Source: Phorcus lineatus
Taxonomy: Eukaryota > Mollusca > Gastropoda > Trochida > Trochidae
Assembly (NCBI GenBank): GCA_921293015.1
Contig: OV121094.1
Coordinates: forward strand, 35,028,054-35,092,053
Direction of reading: 5' to 3'
Length of the DNA: 64,000 bases
Below the pieces are notes generated by a model. The model did no database searches and was not told the DNA's origin. It worked only from the letters and a program-made list of their open reading frames with translations. Of this stretch, positions 1 to 12,142 are shown piece after piece. The position numbers were made by a program, and so were the translations under genes. How positions within the stretch are numbered: the stretch's first letter is position 1; the number at the start of each line of letters is the position of its first letter.

Positions 1-27
1 TATAGGAGCGATACCCATCCTTACTCT

Positions 28-188
28 ATTGTCAGGTAGTAAGCCTGATCTGTCAGATAGTAAGCCTGTTCTGTCAGATAGTAAGCCTGTTCTGTCAGAT
101 AGTAAGTATGTTCTGTCAGATAGTAAGTATGTTCTGTCAGAAAGTAAGTATGTTCTGTCAGATAGTAAGCATGTTCTGGCAATTACTA
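28..188. repeat. 21-bp minisatellite, about 7-8 copies
   Basis: Tandem repeats built on the unit TGTTCTGTCAGATAGTAAGCA, with small variants (aagcctg, aagtatg, aagcatg) and degeneration at both ends. Because 21 is a multiple of three, a short open frame runs through it, but this is a by-product of the repeat. The array may extend beyond the left edge of the window only if it degenerates there, since the first ~27 bases do not match the unit. Confidence 0.85.
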
Positions 189-524
189 TCTAAAATAGGT
201 GTGAATCATGTCAATTTGCCACTTACTAGCTTATGTGTCACTAGGTTTAGTTTCTTCACTTCTTCATATCCTTTGGTAAAAAACCTTAGTTCAAGTACTT
301 GCATTATTTTTAATATACCTGGGATTTTTTTACTAATAAGTCAAAGCTTCAAGAAATGTCATTGTATAAAGGAATGAATTTGAGATCACAAACCAGAACT
401 TTATGAAGTAACCAATCCACTAGTCAAGCCTTTTTGGGTTGAAAAGCACCTTAGCTGAATGTAATATGGTGCAGAGAGCCCTGCATGGGGACTTACCCAA
501 ACAATAATGGGAAATAAAAGTAAC

Positions 525-615
525 TGAAAGTATTGTGAGATCACCACCAACTGGATTTAAACCTAGAACCTTCAGATAAGAAACAGACACTCAACCGATT
601 GAGCCAAAGGATTTT
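525..615 (-). repeat. tRNA-derived SINE head (family 2)
   Basis: Read on the minus strand this has a box-A-like segment (TGGCTCAATCGGTTGAGTGT) and, about 25 bases on, a box-B-like segment (GGTTCTAGGTTTAAATCC), followed by a GGTGGTGATCTCACAATA-like stretch. The same order and the same post-B sequence occur at 4,103-4,195 on the plus strand, so the two are copies of one SINE family. It does not fold cleanly as a functional tRNA. I could not define the 3' end. Confidence 0.55.
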
Positions 616-1691
616 CCCTTGAACCAAAGTCAGTAACGAATGTTTTTAATCTTCCCAGCCACAGTTACTCAGATTGTCAACTTTTGAGAAAAAGGTTATT
701 TGTAGCACAAAGCCTTGTAATAATGCTTTCACAATTAAATAACTGTGACAATATCATAACGCCAAACTATATGCTGTTAATTCTTCCTTCATCTAACATT
801 TAAAGTGTCACATTTCAAGTCAATCTACTTCAACTCAAAGCAATATTCTAACATGACACGAAAACTAGAATGAAAATACTGCTTTCTGATTGGTTACCAA
901 AATCAATTTTGGAGTGATTATTTCGCCGATAATCACCTCTAAATATTTACGACCGATTCACATTCATACGCGCACGTTTACAAACTCCATTCGCTGTACT
1001 TACATTTTCATCGCCTTAGACAATAGCAAAATGAATTTTAAATCAATTCTATACAGACATTGAGAAAACCGTATTTTTCAATGAAATTTAGAAGATAAAT
1101 CCATCCTGTGATATAATTTTTTTCGAAGTAGTTTATTTTGTTATCACTAAATTTTAGGACCAAATTTTAATTCAAAACCGAGCTCGCTTCTTACCGTAAC
1201 GCGCGGTAATAGCGATTCGTCAATTGAACAGAGGGGACGTACGTTATTCTTCAACTTTCCTTCCCTTTCACCCCTCTCATAAGCTTTCTTGATAGTTTAT
1301 TCAATCAGTTCACATCTTGCGTGAGAAGTTACCGCTAGCAGTAAACAACTACTTTCAGAGTAACGTCCCTTGATTTGGTCAGTCATTGTCGGTATTGTAG
1401 GGGTGGTAGGTGTCCTATGTATTTACGTAAAAAACGTAACTCTGATGGGATATAAAATCTGTCTTTTGTTGAATTTATCCTCAATGAAATAAAAACTTAA
1501 GGGTTTTATTTAAAACCTGGTGGTTTATGTTTTGATATTTTTGTAACTATTGAAGCGCGTTCTTTGAAAATGAACTGTACCGTAGTTTCGAAAGCAAGTG
1601 GAACCGGTCTGTGCTGGTTCGACCTAATCACATTGTTGTTGCGCAAGGCGAATTAGTTCCTTATATGATTTCTAATTAGTCATGTTAGAAT
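616..1691. other. non-coding stretch with a CpG-retaining patch
   Basis: No gene recognised. From about 930 to 1,420 CpG dinucleotides are clearly commoner than in the surrounding DNA (for example GCGCGGTAATAGCG near 1,200 and several ACGT and CCG steps), and an inverted CCAAT box (GATTGG) lies near 888. This could be a promoter, an enhancer or simply a younger repeat. A piece of sequence at about 1,163-1,188 (AAAACCGAGCTCGC) resembles the loop region of the hairpin at 1,692-1,854, which favours a repeat origin for at least part of it. Confidence 0.35.
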
Positions 1692-1854
1692 GGAGATAAA
1701 TCCCTTCTGTTTTTTATTTTGGGGTTGTATATCGTGCATTTTTCACCCCTAAATTAACATTTCAAACCTCGCAAGCTCGGTTTGAAATTAAATTTAGGGG
1801 TGAAAAATGCACGATATACAACCCCAAAATAAAAAACAGAAGGGATTTATCTCC
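1692..1854. repeat. 163-bp near-perfect hairpin (foldback element)
   Basis: Left arm GGAGATAAATCCCTTCTG... is repeated as its reverse complement ending ...CAGAAGGGATTTATCTCC. Arms are about 75 bases each and almost identical; the centre is a short CGCAAGCTCGG-type loop flanked by TTTCAAACC/GGTTTGAAA. No coding content. This is the shape of a small foldback MITE, or of a DNA transposon reduced to its inverted ends. Confidence 0.9.
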
Positions 1855-2054
1855 TAATTTATGCCTTTAGTTTCAAGATGAGAACCTTAACTTATTAAAC
1901 ACAAAAATTCTTTTAGTCAGCAACATCATGATAACAATTAACATAATGTGCTTAGAGATTTGAAAATAAAAGATTGCAAACTTTCGTTTGAAGAACTTAT
2001 CTAAAGTTTTAAAATATGGGTTGAAAAATGAAAGGCTGACATGAAAGAATGAAA

Positions 2055-2460
2055 AATGAAGGGAGATATGAAATCAAAGTGTCACAATAAAGGGAGATAT
2101 AAAATCAAAGTGTAACAATGAAGGGAGATATAAAATCAAAGTGTAACAATGAAGGGAGATATAAAATCAAAGTGTAACAATGAAGGGAGATATAAAATCA
2201 AAGTGTAACAATGAAGGGAGATATAAAATCAAAGTGTAACAATGAAGGGAGATATGAAATCAAAGTGTAACAATGAAGGGAGATATGAAATCAAAGTGTC
2301 ACAATGAAGGGAGATAAAATCAAAGTGGAACGATGAAGGGAGATATAAAATCAAAGTGTAACAATGAAGGGAGATATAAAATCAAAGTGTAACAATGAAG
2401 GGAGATATAAAATCAAAGTGTAACAATGAAGGGAGATATAAAATCAAAGTGTAACAATGA
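2055..2460. repeat. 31-bp minisatellite, about 13 copies
   Basis: Tandem array of a 31-bp purine-rich unit (AATGAAGGGAGATATAAAAT followed by CAAAGTGTAAC). Copies are very uniform except for a few variants (gatatgaaat; gtcac for gtaac; one shortened copy near 2,310-2,335). The homogeneity suggests recent expansion. No coding function is visible. Confidence 0.95.
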
Positions 2461-2760
2461 GTCACGCTCAGAAAGACATATCAGACAACAAATCAATGTT
2501 TGAATATTTTTTGAGTGAGTTATACTTCTAATGATTTCAATTAAATCAATTTCAATTTAAATGAATAGAAAACCTTGTTGATCAATACAGGTATGAAAAC
2601 AAGTCAATACTTGATAAAAAAAATTCCCCAAAAATCTAATGTAAAAGCTTTTGTCCCCAATAATTTCACCATATGAGAAAGTCTCAAATTCAATGTGTCC
2701 AAGAATGAAAACATTCCACATCCTCCCCAGCAAACGCAACCCTCGGATAGCGTAATTAAA

Positions 2761-2859
2761 TTAGACTGGTAGAGACGGTTCACTGAAAGACTCCAGCTCC
2801 GAATATGAGCTCTGCATCACACATGCAACAAGATCAGTCTCCATCAGGAAATCTCCCAC
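2761..2859 (-). CDS. possible terminal coding exon of a host gene
   Basis: On the minus strand a pyrimidine-containing tract ending TTGATTGACAG meets a frame that stays open for 32 codons and ends in TAA at 2,763-2,761. The peptide starts VGDFLMETDLVAC and ends SELESFSEPSLPV. Both other frames close within a few codons. I do not recognise the family. The only other host exon I can support on this strand begins at 19,541, so this could be the last exon of that gene, but about 16 kb with no verified exon lies between them and the link is inference. It could also be a chance open frame after a chance acceptor. Confidence 0.3.
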   Translation of the reverse strand: MGDFLMETDLVACVMQSSYSELESFSEPSLPV

Positions 2860-3408
2860 CTGTCAATCAAGTTAGAAATTAGCATCAATCAAACTCAATC
2901 GACATCAGGAGAGAAACAGGGAGACAGCAGAGGTCCAAGCAATTAATTCTTCATGAGAAGTATAAAGAGTGTAGTGGAATGATTTCACTGAGTGGTGGAA
3001 ACTGATAGGATCTGGGTAATGAATTGAAGAGCTATGGGAAATGTATAATGTATATGTCCTTTTGTTATAATATATATGCATGTACTTATCATCGGGGTTC
3101 ACTGGTTGATATTATCAGTATGTGATAGGTGTACTGTTTTGCTGGCAAATATAATTTTCAGTATATTCAAACACCTTTTGTTTTCCACATTGCTCATGGG
3201 TCCTAGAATGTCTGGCAATAGCTTATCTTAAAGGCACCAACTCATGCCAATGCTAATATCTCTTAGATATGCATATTGCTTAATTAATCCCCAATCTATC
3301 AAATATTATCTATTTGGAAAATTATACATATTCATCTTATAAAGTTAAATCTAACAACAAGATGTATTTAATGAAACATTGCATTTAAAGTCTGCATGAA
3401 CAAACCTA

Positions 3409-3525
3409 TCTGCAATATTCAAATTTTGAACCGATCTGAAGGCCAAAAATCTGCAATATTCAAATTTTGAACTGATTTGAAGGCCAAAAATCTGCAATAT
3501 TCAAATTTTGAAATGATCTAAAGCT
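3409..3525. repeat. 41-bp tandem triplication
   Basis: Three head-to-tail copies of a unit beginning TCTGCAATATTCAAATTTTG, with starts at 3,409, 3,450 and 3,491. The first two copies continue with GATCTGAAGGCCAAAAA or a close variant, and the third decays. Confidence 0.85.
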
Positions 3526-4102
3526 GCAATCATATCAACAGCAATACATATGCTGTGTATAAACAATCATTAAAGTTACAGATATACAATAATTTAAAAT
3601 ATTTCATCCTTTGTTGATAGATATAAGATGTGCAAATCACAGTTCAGCCGTTTTCAATAATCGATATTTCCCCATTATGCATAACTGACTCTTGTGACTT
3701 TTCGTAGCCCTTCATCACTTAATTAGTTGTCCTAACTTTTTCATTTTTGATAGCATGTCATCTGGAAAGAATGATAAACATTTTAAAGCAAGAATAGAAA
3801 GGTAAATAGAGTGTATGTTACTGTCCTCAATTGCTCTTCAATAGCAAATTTTAGTGGAAAATATGTCCTATAGTGCCTTTAACAATGTGGCCAAGTCCTG
3901 CTTTATTCCGATTGTGAATAAAGTCCTGAAGACTGACCTCTCTGGTTTGACGATAACTGATGCACACGCCATTCCAACATTCTCTGAACCTATAATATAT
4001 TCCCCCTAAAAAGAGGTCAAGTCTCTCAATAAGAATGACAGAGGAGGAATATTTTGAAAGAGTACACGATATGAAGGTATACTTCATACTTTGGCTTTGG
4101 CC

Positions 4103-4195
4103 AAACGGATATCTCTTTGGATGAATCGGTAGAGTGTAGGTCTCTCCCTCGGAGGTCCTGGGTTCAAATCCCACTGGAGGTGATGTCACAATAAC
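4103..4195 (+). repeat. tRNA-derived SINE head (family 2)
   Basis: Plus-strand box A-like GAATCGGTAGAGTGTAGG and box B-like GGTCCTGGGTTCAAATCC, followed by ACTGGAGGTGATGTCACAAT. The post-B sequence matches the minus-strand copy at 525-615. The body beyond ~4,200 is not recognised. Confidence 0.6.
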
Positions 4196-5573
4196 TTCTG
4201 TTACACAAATAAGGGACTTCAAGTAAAAAATAATTTTTTATCACCCACTACTATATAATATGAAATTAGTTTTGTTTTCAGATATCATTTATACTTTTTG
4301 GTTTACATTGGTATACCCTCTATAGAAATGATAAGGACTGACACATTCCAAGCAAATGTGTAGAGATCCTGAAGAAACATAAAACAATAGGACGAGACAG
4401 GTGGTCTGCAAGAATTTCTTCTCTAAAACAAAACCTGTTGCCTGCAGACTAACTAAATTAGCTGAGTAGAAATGTTACGGACAGCTTCACGGTGTTAATA
4501 CAAACATTGGAAGGAGGAAGACAAGGGAAGTGAAATGTCAGATATACAACTATGTGAGTGTAGGTTACACACAATGCATGTGCATCTCTGCATCTCGCCA
4601 GGTAGACACACTGACGGTAGATTACAGGTGATTGCATTTCAATAGGTGTATATATCTGAGGATCTAGTACAATGATAGAACATGATGTTTATTTGTATAT
4701 ATATAGATCTTCATATATATAAGAGTTGGTTACAGACAGAATGCATGTGCATTCATATCAGGTAAACAGACATTCAGCAGATAAGAGTTGATTGTTTTAA
4801 CAGGGATGATTCTTTGATTACGAGTCAAATCTAAAAAAAATATAAAGATATAGTTTTTACTTCTTCATGAGTTTAACATATACATATCCATGAAAAGAGA
4901 TTAAACCAAGTTTTAATGTTTAAATCAAAATTCTTTAAAAGCTGTTATTTACATTGACATATATATAATTCATTTCATGATGAATTTCAACTTAACATTA
5001 ACTAGTAAAATCATATATAGAAGCAATGAGTTTGTTTGTTGTTCATTTGTTGAACTGTTGATTTTGGTGGGGAAAAAACCAATAAAAACGAAAAACACCT
5101 TTTTAATGAATTAAGGACTTTACTATCTTTTACTATATTGATGTTACTATCCACTGAAAAGTGTAATATAAAGCAGTTTGACACATCATACAAGCTTGTA
5201 TTTTTATATACAAAAAACAACTGACATTCAAAGTCTAACCTGAAGAAGCGCAATCATGGCAGAAAGCGCTTGTAGGCAAACGTGAATGTGATTATGAACC
5301 TAATTCTACTATGACATTATTTTTTCTATTTAGAAAAACAGACACTCCACACAAGCACGTGTGAGTGTATGTGTGTATATATACCGGTAACATATTGCTC
5401 AAGGGGCAAACTCATAAGAGAGTGATTGTGTCAATCAGAAGACCAACAAGGAAGAACAATGATGTCACATGATTAGCATAATTTACAATATATCCTTGTA
5501 CATTGTACACTTATTTTGTTATAAATACGCTTGTAATGCGATGTTAACAATCATATCATGACATCCCTGATGA

Positions 5574-5703
5574 GTATATATATATATATATATGGAAAGT
5601 TGAATTGGTTCAAACGCAAGGTATATATATGGAAAGTTGAATTGGTTCAAACGCACATATATATGTATATATATATATATGGAAAGTTGAATTGGTTCAG
5701 TAT
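5574..5703. repeat. (TA)n run plus three spaced copies of a 19-bp motif
   Basis: A TA run at about 5,574-5,594 is followed by three copies of GGAAAGTTGAATTGGTTCA separated by TA-rich spacers, a tandem repeat with a hypervariable AT spacer. Confidence 0.8.
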
Positions 5704-6294
5704 ACTTTAGATATATATACATGCATACACACATATATATCAGATAGACAATCCATACAAGTATGTATATTAGATAAAGGACCACTGTTGTGACCGTGTT
5801 ATTGACTAAGCTATAAAACACACCAACTCTCCTGGGTCATGAAAGATTCACATGATTTTCCCAACTTACTGAATTAATGACTCATAAAATACAACTCAAT
5901 GTAGGATCAATGACATCAGGAGGGCTCCTGCTCCTGTTCCTGTTCCTGCAGGTGGATTTGAATTTGCACTCAACTGAATGAAACTTAGTTCAAAATTGCA
6001 GATTCTGCCATCAAATACAGAATCTTATATTAAAAGCTATTCTTAATTTGTCTTTGATGCATATTTTACTGTCTGATATAGGGATCATTAAACACGAGGC
6101 TATTCTTGTAGTCTTCCCTAAAGAAACTCATATCTCTGTTTCGTTAAATATTGCTGTTATTTCTTTCATTATGCAATAAATAGACATTTCAAAGGTTCTG
6201 AAACACAATTTAAATTCGAAATAGAATTATGTGTATGATTATGATACATTTCTATATGCAATTCATTTATTTTTATCAAGACATTCAGGCCTAA

Positions 6295-6462
6295 TATGCA
6301 CCATGACTTGTACCATGACTTGTACCATGACTTGTACCATGACATGTACCATGACTTGTACCATGACTTGTACCATGACATGTACCATGCATGTACCATG
6401 ACTTGTACCATGACATGTACCATGACTTGTACCATGACTTGTACCATGACTTGTACCATATG
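6295..6462. repeat. 12-bp minisatellite (ACCATGACTTGT)n
   Basis: About 14 copies of ACCATGACTTGT, with ACCATGACATGT variants and one shortened unit near 6,385. The length is a multiple of three and the unit has no stop in several frames, so four overlapping open frames run through it. None has non-repeat coding support. Confidence 0.95.
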
Positions 6463-8484
6463 CTATGAACCATCCAAAATGAAAAAGAGGTAACGTACAT
6501 GCAGCCGTAAAAGATTGTAAAATAAGGCAAAAAGATATTCTCATCCACATTTTAAAAAAATTAGATGTTTACCTGTTTGTTTTAACAATTTATGTATGTT
6601 TCACCAACATAAATAAACATTCTTCAATGAATGGAACTACCGGTGTTAGCTTAAGTTATGACCAATGAAGATTCATTTTTATACCGTGACTTGTATCATC
6701 TCTAACATACACAAGTAAATCTCTAGAACAACCTTCTGTCCATGATAAGCTAATTTCTCCTTTGTAAAAATAAACTTGTTGACTAGCGTGTTAGAGTCTA
6801 TCATTATTTGCAAACTAGGATGCGTCTGGAACTAGCAAATGATAAATAGGCTTTGGTATCATGGCTTGCTTCAATCTATCATGGTTTTTAATCTATCATG
6901 GCAAATACACCAGGGTAAGCAATTAATGAAATGTAAGGTTATCTCCAACATTTCCTTCATGTGATAGAATGTATGCAACTGCTCAGCAGGGAAGCATTCA
7001 ATATGGATGGAATAAAAAGTCTCAAAGCTTGTGTCCTCTAACCATCAAACCATATGAATCACTAATCCAGTGATTAAACATGTCCCTAGCTGCTTAGACC
7101 AAAATTTAGTCTATGAAAAATTTTGATATTTTACTGTTCCTTCATCCATAATATTTTTTTCGTTGGGCTCCTAATTTCATGTTCATTCAGTCAATCTAGA
7201 CTTGCTGGATGTGGACCTAGACTGTATAAAAATCTCCTTTACATACACAGTCATGAAGCAAGACTACTAGTTGCTGAACTACTCAAATTGTTAAAATATT
7301 CAAATTCTTGTCCACAGCTAGATAACGGAGATGAACCACTTGCATAGCTAAGTTAGATCATTTTTATACACCCACCGATACTCATGTAAACTAGCTATAA
7401 CAGTATTTTCTACATCACTTTGGCCAAGTGTACTACAATGAATCAATTTAGACAGCACACCTAATGATGTGTTCCCAATGATTGAGTAATTTGGGTTCAA
7501 TAATACAAAAGGAATAAAGCAATCAATCAAAGTTTGAAAGAGTTTATCTCCTACACAATCTAATCAATCTTGGTTTAGCAAGTACTTGCAATGTTAAAAC
7601 AACTAATTCAATAAAGCCTCACAATAGTTTTATTTTTATGTATTTTGGTTTACACATGAATTGCAGAATCAATCATGGCGGACAAAAATATCCTTAATGA
7701 TTTAATCTATCTTGGTTTGCCAAATGCTAACAAAATTAAAACAACAAATTCAATCAGTGCTCCCATATATATCTTTTGTTCAATCTATTTTGGTTTACGT
7801 TTAGCCAAAATATAAAACTTTACCAGATCAATCATGACTTATAATCTTATTTCAATATATCCTGTTTTTTCATTACCAAAAAGATATAAGACAATACAAT
7901 AAGTCATTGATTACAAATACTTTTAAATCTTACTTTTTCTTGATGAAACTAAAGTTAATTGCAAATCAACATATATTATAATTTTATTAATTAGGTGCCA
8001 ATGTAAGATACTGCAGTGTACTGCAAATATCAAACAAATGTAATACCACATAGTTAATCTATGATAATCTAAGATAAGGAGAAAATGTTTTATTCATTCA
8101 TCTTATCTTCTAAATTCTTGAATTCATCTTCTTCGACTATTTTATTCAGCATCATCAATCATGGGTTACATTTCTCTTTATCTATTTAATCTGTATGTCA
8201 TGTATAATGCATTTTCAAAACTAAACTGCACATTGAATTATACATTCTGTCTTCTCCATCTTAAAGACAATAAGCCATATTTGTCTACCATATGCTCACA
8301 AGGTTAAATCAATTATGATCCATACGAGAATCTGTTATGTTTGTGTCTGTCTTGCTTTTACTATTCCGCTAAAGTTGAGTGATATCAATAGCAAATCCTC
8401 ACATAGAATTCCTCCTTACCAATCTATCATGGATTTCTTAAAATCTTCGACGTTTTATCACTTACCAATATAAGATAGTCTGAT

Positions 8485-8632
8485 ATATGGAGGATAATAA
8501 ACGACCTTCCATTTAATACTTTAGTTATTAAATGAGTTAATGGTTTAGTATAAAAATGATACCAAATTATTAACAAGTTTAATAAAAAAGTATTAAATGG
8601 AAGGAAGTTCAGTATTTTGTTTATTACTTGAC
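8485..8632. repeat. small inverted-repeat (MITE-like) element
   Basis: The left arm CCTTCCATTTAATACTTTAG and the right arm AAGTATTAAATGGAAGG are inverted copies, and outer sequences near TAATAAAC and GTTTATTA extend the symmetry. The total is about 150 bp and AT-rich. I could not define a clean target-site duplication. Confidence 0.6.
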
Positions 8633-9051
8633 CTCAGTAACCAAGCACGATTGCAGAAAGTGTACGAACAAAACATTTATGACTTGGCCGCCATTGTGAC
8701 GGCGGTCACAACCACACAATATTGTCATATCATACGTGCAGCAGTATAACACTAGTTTAACATCGCTGTATATATATTACAGTGCAATATCTTACACGGG
8801 CGAGTAATAACTTACACCATTGGCAAGTTTAGATAGGTGCTAACAATATGTAAACATATCGCTTTCAAAATTACAACAAGACAGTATTACTATAGTTATA
8901 ATTGCTAAAAGACCAGATGCAGGATATGTTACTGCACATGTGTTTTACTTACTCATGCAAAAGATTATTGTGAAATTCATTAACATTCAATTTCTCTTTT
9001 TATTCACTTAGGGTTCATCAATAGCAAATTGATAAAGACCATTTTATTGTT

Positions 9052-9365
9052 ATAGCACAGTGGTGAAGTGGTTAGAGACTCAGGTTCAAATTTCATTAGA
9101 GGCACCAAATATTTTTGTAATGTTGGCCTTGTACCGTGTTGTGTCCCTAGGCAAGACACTTCATCAATATAGCACTCAGTCAACTCTGATGTACAAATGG
9201 GTACCTGAACATGGGAAGGTAAGGACCTACACTTTTGGCGAAGCACTTAATAGGCTGCATCAAAGTAATATTCCTCCATGGTAACAATATGATTTGTGCG
9301 CTTTAAGTGTGCTCTGTCATGGATATATGTGTGGTACAAGAAAGATATTAATATTCTTATTATGT
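9052..9365 (+). repeat. tRNA-derived SINE (family 1), full body
   Basis: Starts TAGCACAGTGGTGAAGTGG (box A region); box B is GGTTCAAATTTC. The body carries TGTGTCCCTAGGCAAGACAC and ACAAATGGGTACCTGAAC, and the tail ends with a GGATATATGTGTGGTACAAG motif and AT-rich repeats. Compared with the copy at 57,900-58,240, about 20 bases between boxes A and B are missing. The conserved central segment is the kind shared by several invertebrate SINE superfamilies (Nin/Meta type); the assignment is from memory and unverified. Confidence 0.8.
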
Positions 9366-9707
9366 AACTAATATTGATTTTCAATTCATAAACCCTAATA
9401 TTGTAGCTATTCTAATTCATCATCATTTACAAACTTTTCTCCATGAATACTGTAATCTATCGTAGTGCACCAGATAACTTAATTACAAGAAATTGGCAGA
9501 TTGGGAGATAAGTCTTTAGTCTGCACAAGAAATCTCTCTTCGGTAACATCTCCAGACTAATATAAGGCAATCCATCAAACGGAGCCATTACCGTCTCATA
9601 ATGTAATGTAGCTACTGGCATCAATCTATCATGTAAACAATCAATGCTACTTACTTATACTTATGTGTCCGAGTTGTGAAGGCTTCATAAGTCTATGTAA
9701 GAGCCAT

Positions 9708-10018
9708 AGATATATACAATTTGTGATTCAAATATTGTTATTGTATATTTTACTAGGATTATTGGTCGAATATGTTAGATAGTCTTTGCGCTTTACTTGT
9801 TGTATCAAAAATGTTCCAACATAGCCCATGTTTAGCCAAGTACCTGTTGCAAAAATTATTCCCGTTTATAATTTGTGATTTAAATTTTTTTATTGAATAT
9901 CTTACTAGGATTATTGGTAGAATATGTTAGATAGTCTTTGCCCTTTACTTGTTGTATCAAAAATGTTCCAACATAGCCCATGTTTAGCCAAGTACCTGTT
10001 GCAAAAATATTCCCATTT
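9708..10018. repeat. 152-bp tandem duplication
   Basis: The segment containing ACTAGGATTATTGGT through CCATGTTTAGCCAAGTACC is repeated with a 152-bp period (ACTAGG at 9,752 and 9,904). The copies differ at only a few positions, so the duplication is fairly recent. Confidence 0.9.
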
Positions 10019-10109
10019 ACACAGTAATTCCTGTTGAGTACTGAGAGAGTTGTCTTGTAAATGAAATTTTGCCTTGAATTATAAAAACTTTAAAATTTTA
10101 GAATCAATA

Positions 10110-10185
10110 GGGGGGGGGGGGGGGGGGAGGTGTGTGACAATTTCTGAATCCGACCCCCCTTTAAAAAATCCTGGATCTGCCACTG
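10110..10185 (-). repeat. G-run and possible hAT-type transposon end
   Basis: A run of about 18 G is followed by sequence which, on the minus strand, begins CAGTGGCAGATCCAGGATTT. This resembles the CAGTGGCGGATCCAGG ends of many hAT elements and MITEs. No matching opposite end was found nearby, so it is probably a truncated copy. Confidence 0.35.
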
Positions 10186-11544
10186 AATGATGGCGACTGC
10201 TGAAAGATATATATTCCCAAATCCGTGTTGGAGTGAATCAGAATATTGAATTCCTAAAATGTTTTGTGACATAAAATACAACACCGACGACAAACAACTT
10301 AAAATATTAAAACAAAATGTCTCCATCAACTCGCATTACCATTCTCATATCTCAAAGTTGAGATGGAAAATTTGGTTTGCAAATTACAAAACATTTTAAT
10401 GTTATGTGTAAATAACATTGTGATGCGCAAGTTATTGGAAATCCCTCCAGTGTCATTTTTACAGTAGAAAAACGCTAACAAATGAATAACAAATATTACA
10501 GAAAGGAAATTAGATTCAAGCCAGCCGACATTCAGGAAACAATAGCTAACAAAGTTTAGAAAATAATTCCAAATTGTTTCCTTTCTGACAAAAAAGAAGA
10601 GATTTATGGATGGTCATGTCAAAATCTTCTAAGCAAATAATTCAAATCAGTTTTTTCCAACCTAGAAAATGTTTTTTCAATATTATCTGTAAGTCCACAA
10701 TCTGGTCCATGCTTGGCAAACAGATTGGCAGAATTGGAAAATGGCATATCAAAAGAAAATAGTATTTTTTGTGACAATGGACTCTGAAATGCATTTGTTC
10801 CATAGTTTTAATAACTTTTCAGCTGTTACACATTGATTTAGCTGCCAATTTGTCACTTGAAGTAATTCTGAGAGTAAAATTTTTAGACATTATTTATTCA
10901 CAAGAAGAATACTCATAGATAGGGCAATTAGAAATTAAGAACTCTGTGTGACAGATATAATGTCCAAGAATATTTTGGTAACTTTCCGATCCAGTTCTAG
11001 ATATGTACCTATTGAGATTATGGGTTGTATATACCTTGGGAGATTTTTTCCTAACAATAAATTTTACTTCATTGGTACAATTATATCTGCATTTTTTAAA
11101 ATTATTTTTTTAAATTTCTATAATGTTTGATATAACCAACATGAATAAACTTCTTCTGGTCAAGCCATTCTTGTCATTAAGTCAGGGATAACAGTTTCCA
11201 AAATCTTTTTACATCTAAATATAAATGTATCTTTTGTTCGTAACATATATTTTATCAAATATCTGTCATAGTGAGGCCGAACATAACTATGAATAAAATT
11301 ACAATTAATTTATTGATGACGGTTAGGTCCTGTTTGCAAAATTAGACACTTATCTTCGCAGGATGTAAGACCCAAATGAATTTGTCCAAGTATTTTCTGG
11401 TTCCATGACGAAATTACCTCACATAATCTGTGTGAGCTACACTTACTCATACAAACAAGCATAAAACATCAAAGAATGTTACAATATTACATTAAAGTAT
11501 TTTCTCACTTATTAACCTTATACAGCTCCTCTCGAAATATCTGT

Positions 11545-11830
11545 ACCCTGTCAGCGTATCATTTGAGGATGACGCTGGATGAAGTGCAGCAATATTGAGC
11601 ATGGATTTTCAAAGGAAAGGTGACCCTCATGGCCAGTTGGTTTTAAACTTTTCTTTATATTATTACATTCCCTTCCTTCGCTGAGATTAATGGCATCCTT
11701 TACTGAATTTAACTTGATAAACCTTCTCTCTTAACGTTTGCTTCTTTTGAGTTTGTCATATATTGAGGAGGATGTTTGATAAAGTTCAGCAACATCGAGA
11801 ATGACATGACAACAGAAAGGTGACCCTATC
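11545..11830. repeat. diverged direct duplication, period about 205 bp
   Basis: Two diverged copies contain GAGGATG..GATGAAGTGCAGCAA / GAGGATG..GATAAAGTTCAGCAA and both end with GAAAGGTGACCCT. The intervening sequence is only weakly similar. Confidence 0.5.
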
Positions 11831-12070
11831 AATATCTAGTTATCCTGCCATTTTTCATTACATTTCAAACTATCTTAGATAGATGATACGCTGTGCTAAA
11901 TTGCATGTGGCTTTGTCTTAGAAATACTGCATGTGGGACTTATTGTTTTAGTTTGATTACAAATTAATGTTTCATTTTACAAAGAGCATCATATTTTAGA
12001 GAGTGTGTTAAATAAAATAGTTGTTTTAATACTCAGAGTGGGTAAAGGATAGAGTATTCTCATTGAAGAG

Positions 12071-12142
12071 AGTGTGTCATATTACATAAAGTGTGTCATA
12101 TTACATAAAGTGTGTCATATTACATAAAGTGTGTTATATTAC
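12071..12142. repeat. 19-bp tandem repeat, four copies
   Basis: The unit AGTGTGTCATATTACATAA is repeated four times, the last copy with a T substitution. Confidence 0.85.

Noticed and set aside
108..377. Open frame MFCQIVSMFCQ... at the left edge
   Set aside because: Its N-terminal half is the 21-bp minisatellite and the rest has no domain or splice support.
4103..4195. Functional tRNA gene
   Set aside because: Boxes A and B are present, but the arms do not pair properly and the same unit with the same downstream sequence occurs at 525-615, so it is a SINE.
6169..6550. Open frames with MVQVMVQV, SWYKSWYK and HGTSHGTS repeats
   Set aside because: They are translations of the 12-bp minisatellite in different frames, with no unique coding sequence.
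7123..7530. Two facing open frames (74 and 60 codons)
   Set aside because: No splice signals, domain or repeat structure supports either; they are compatible with chance.
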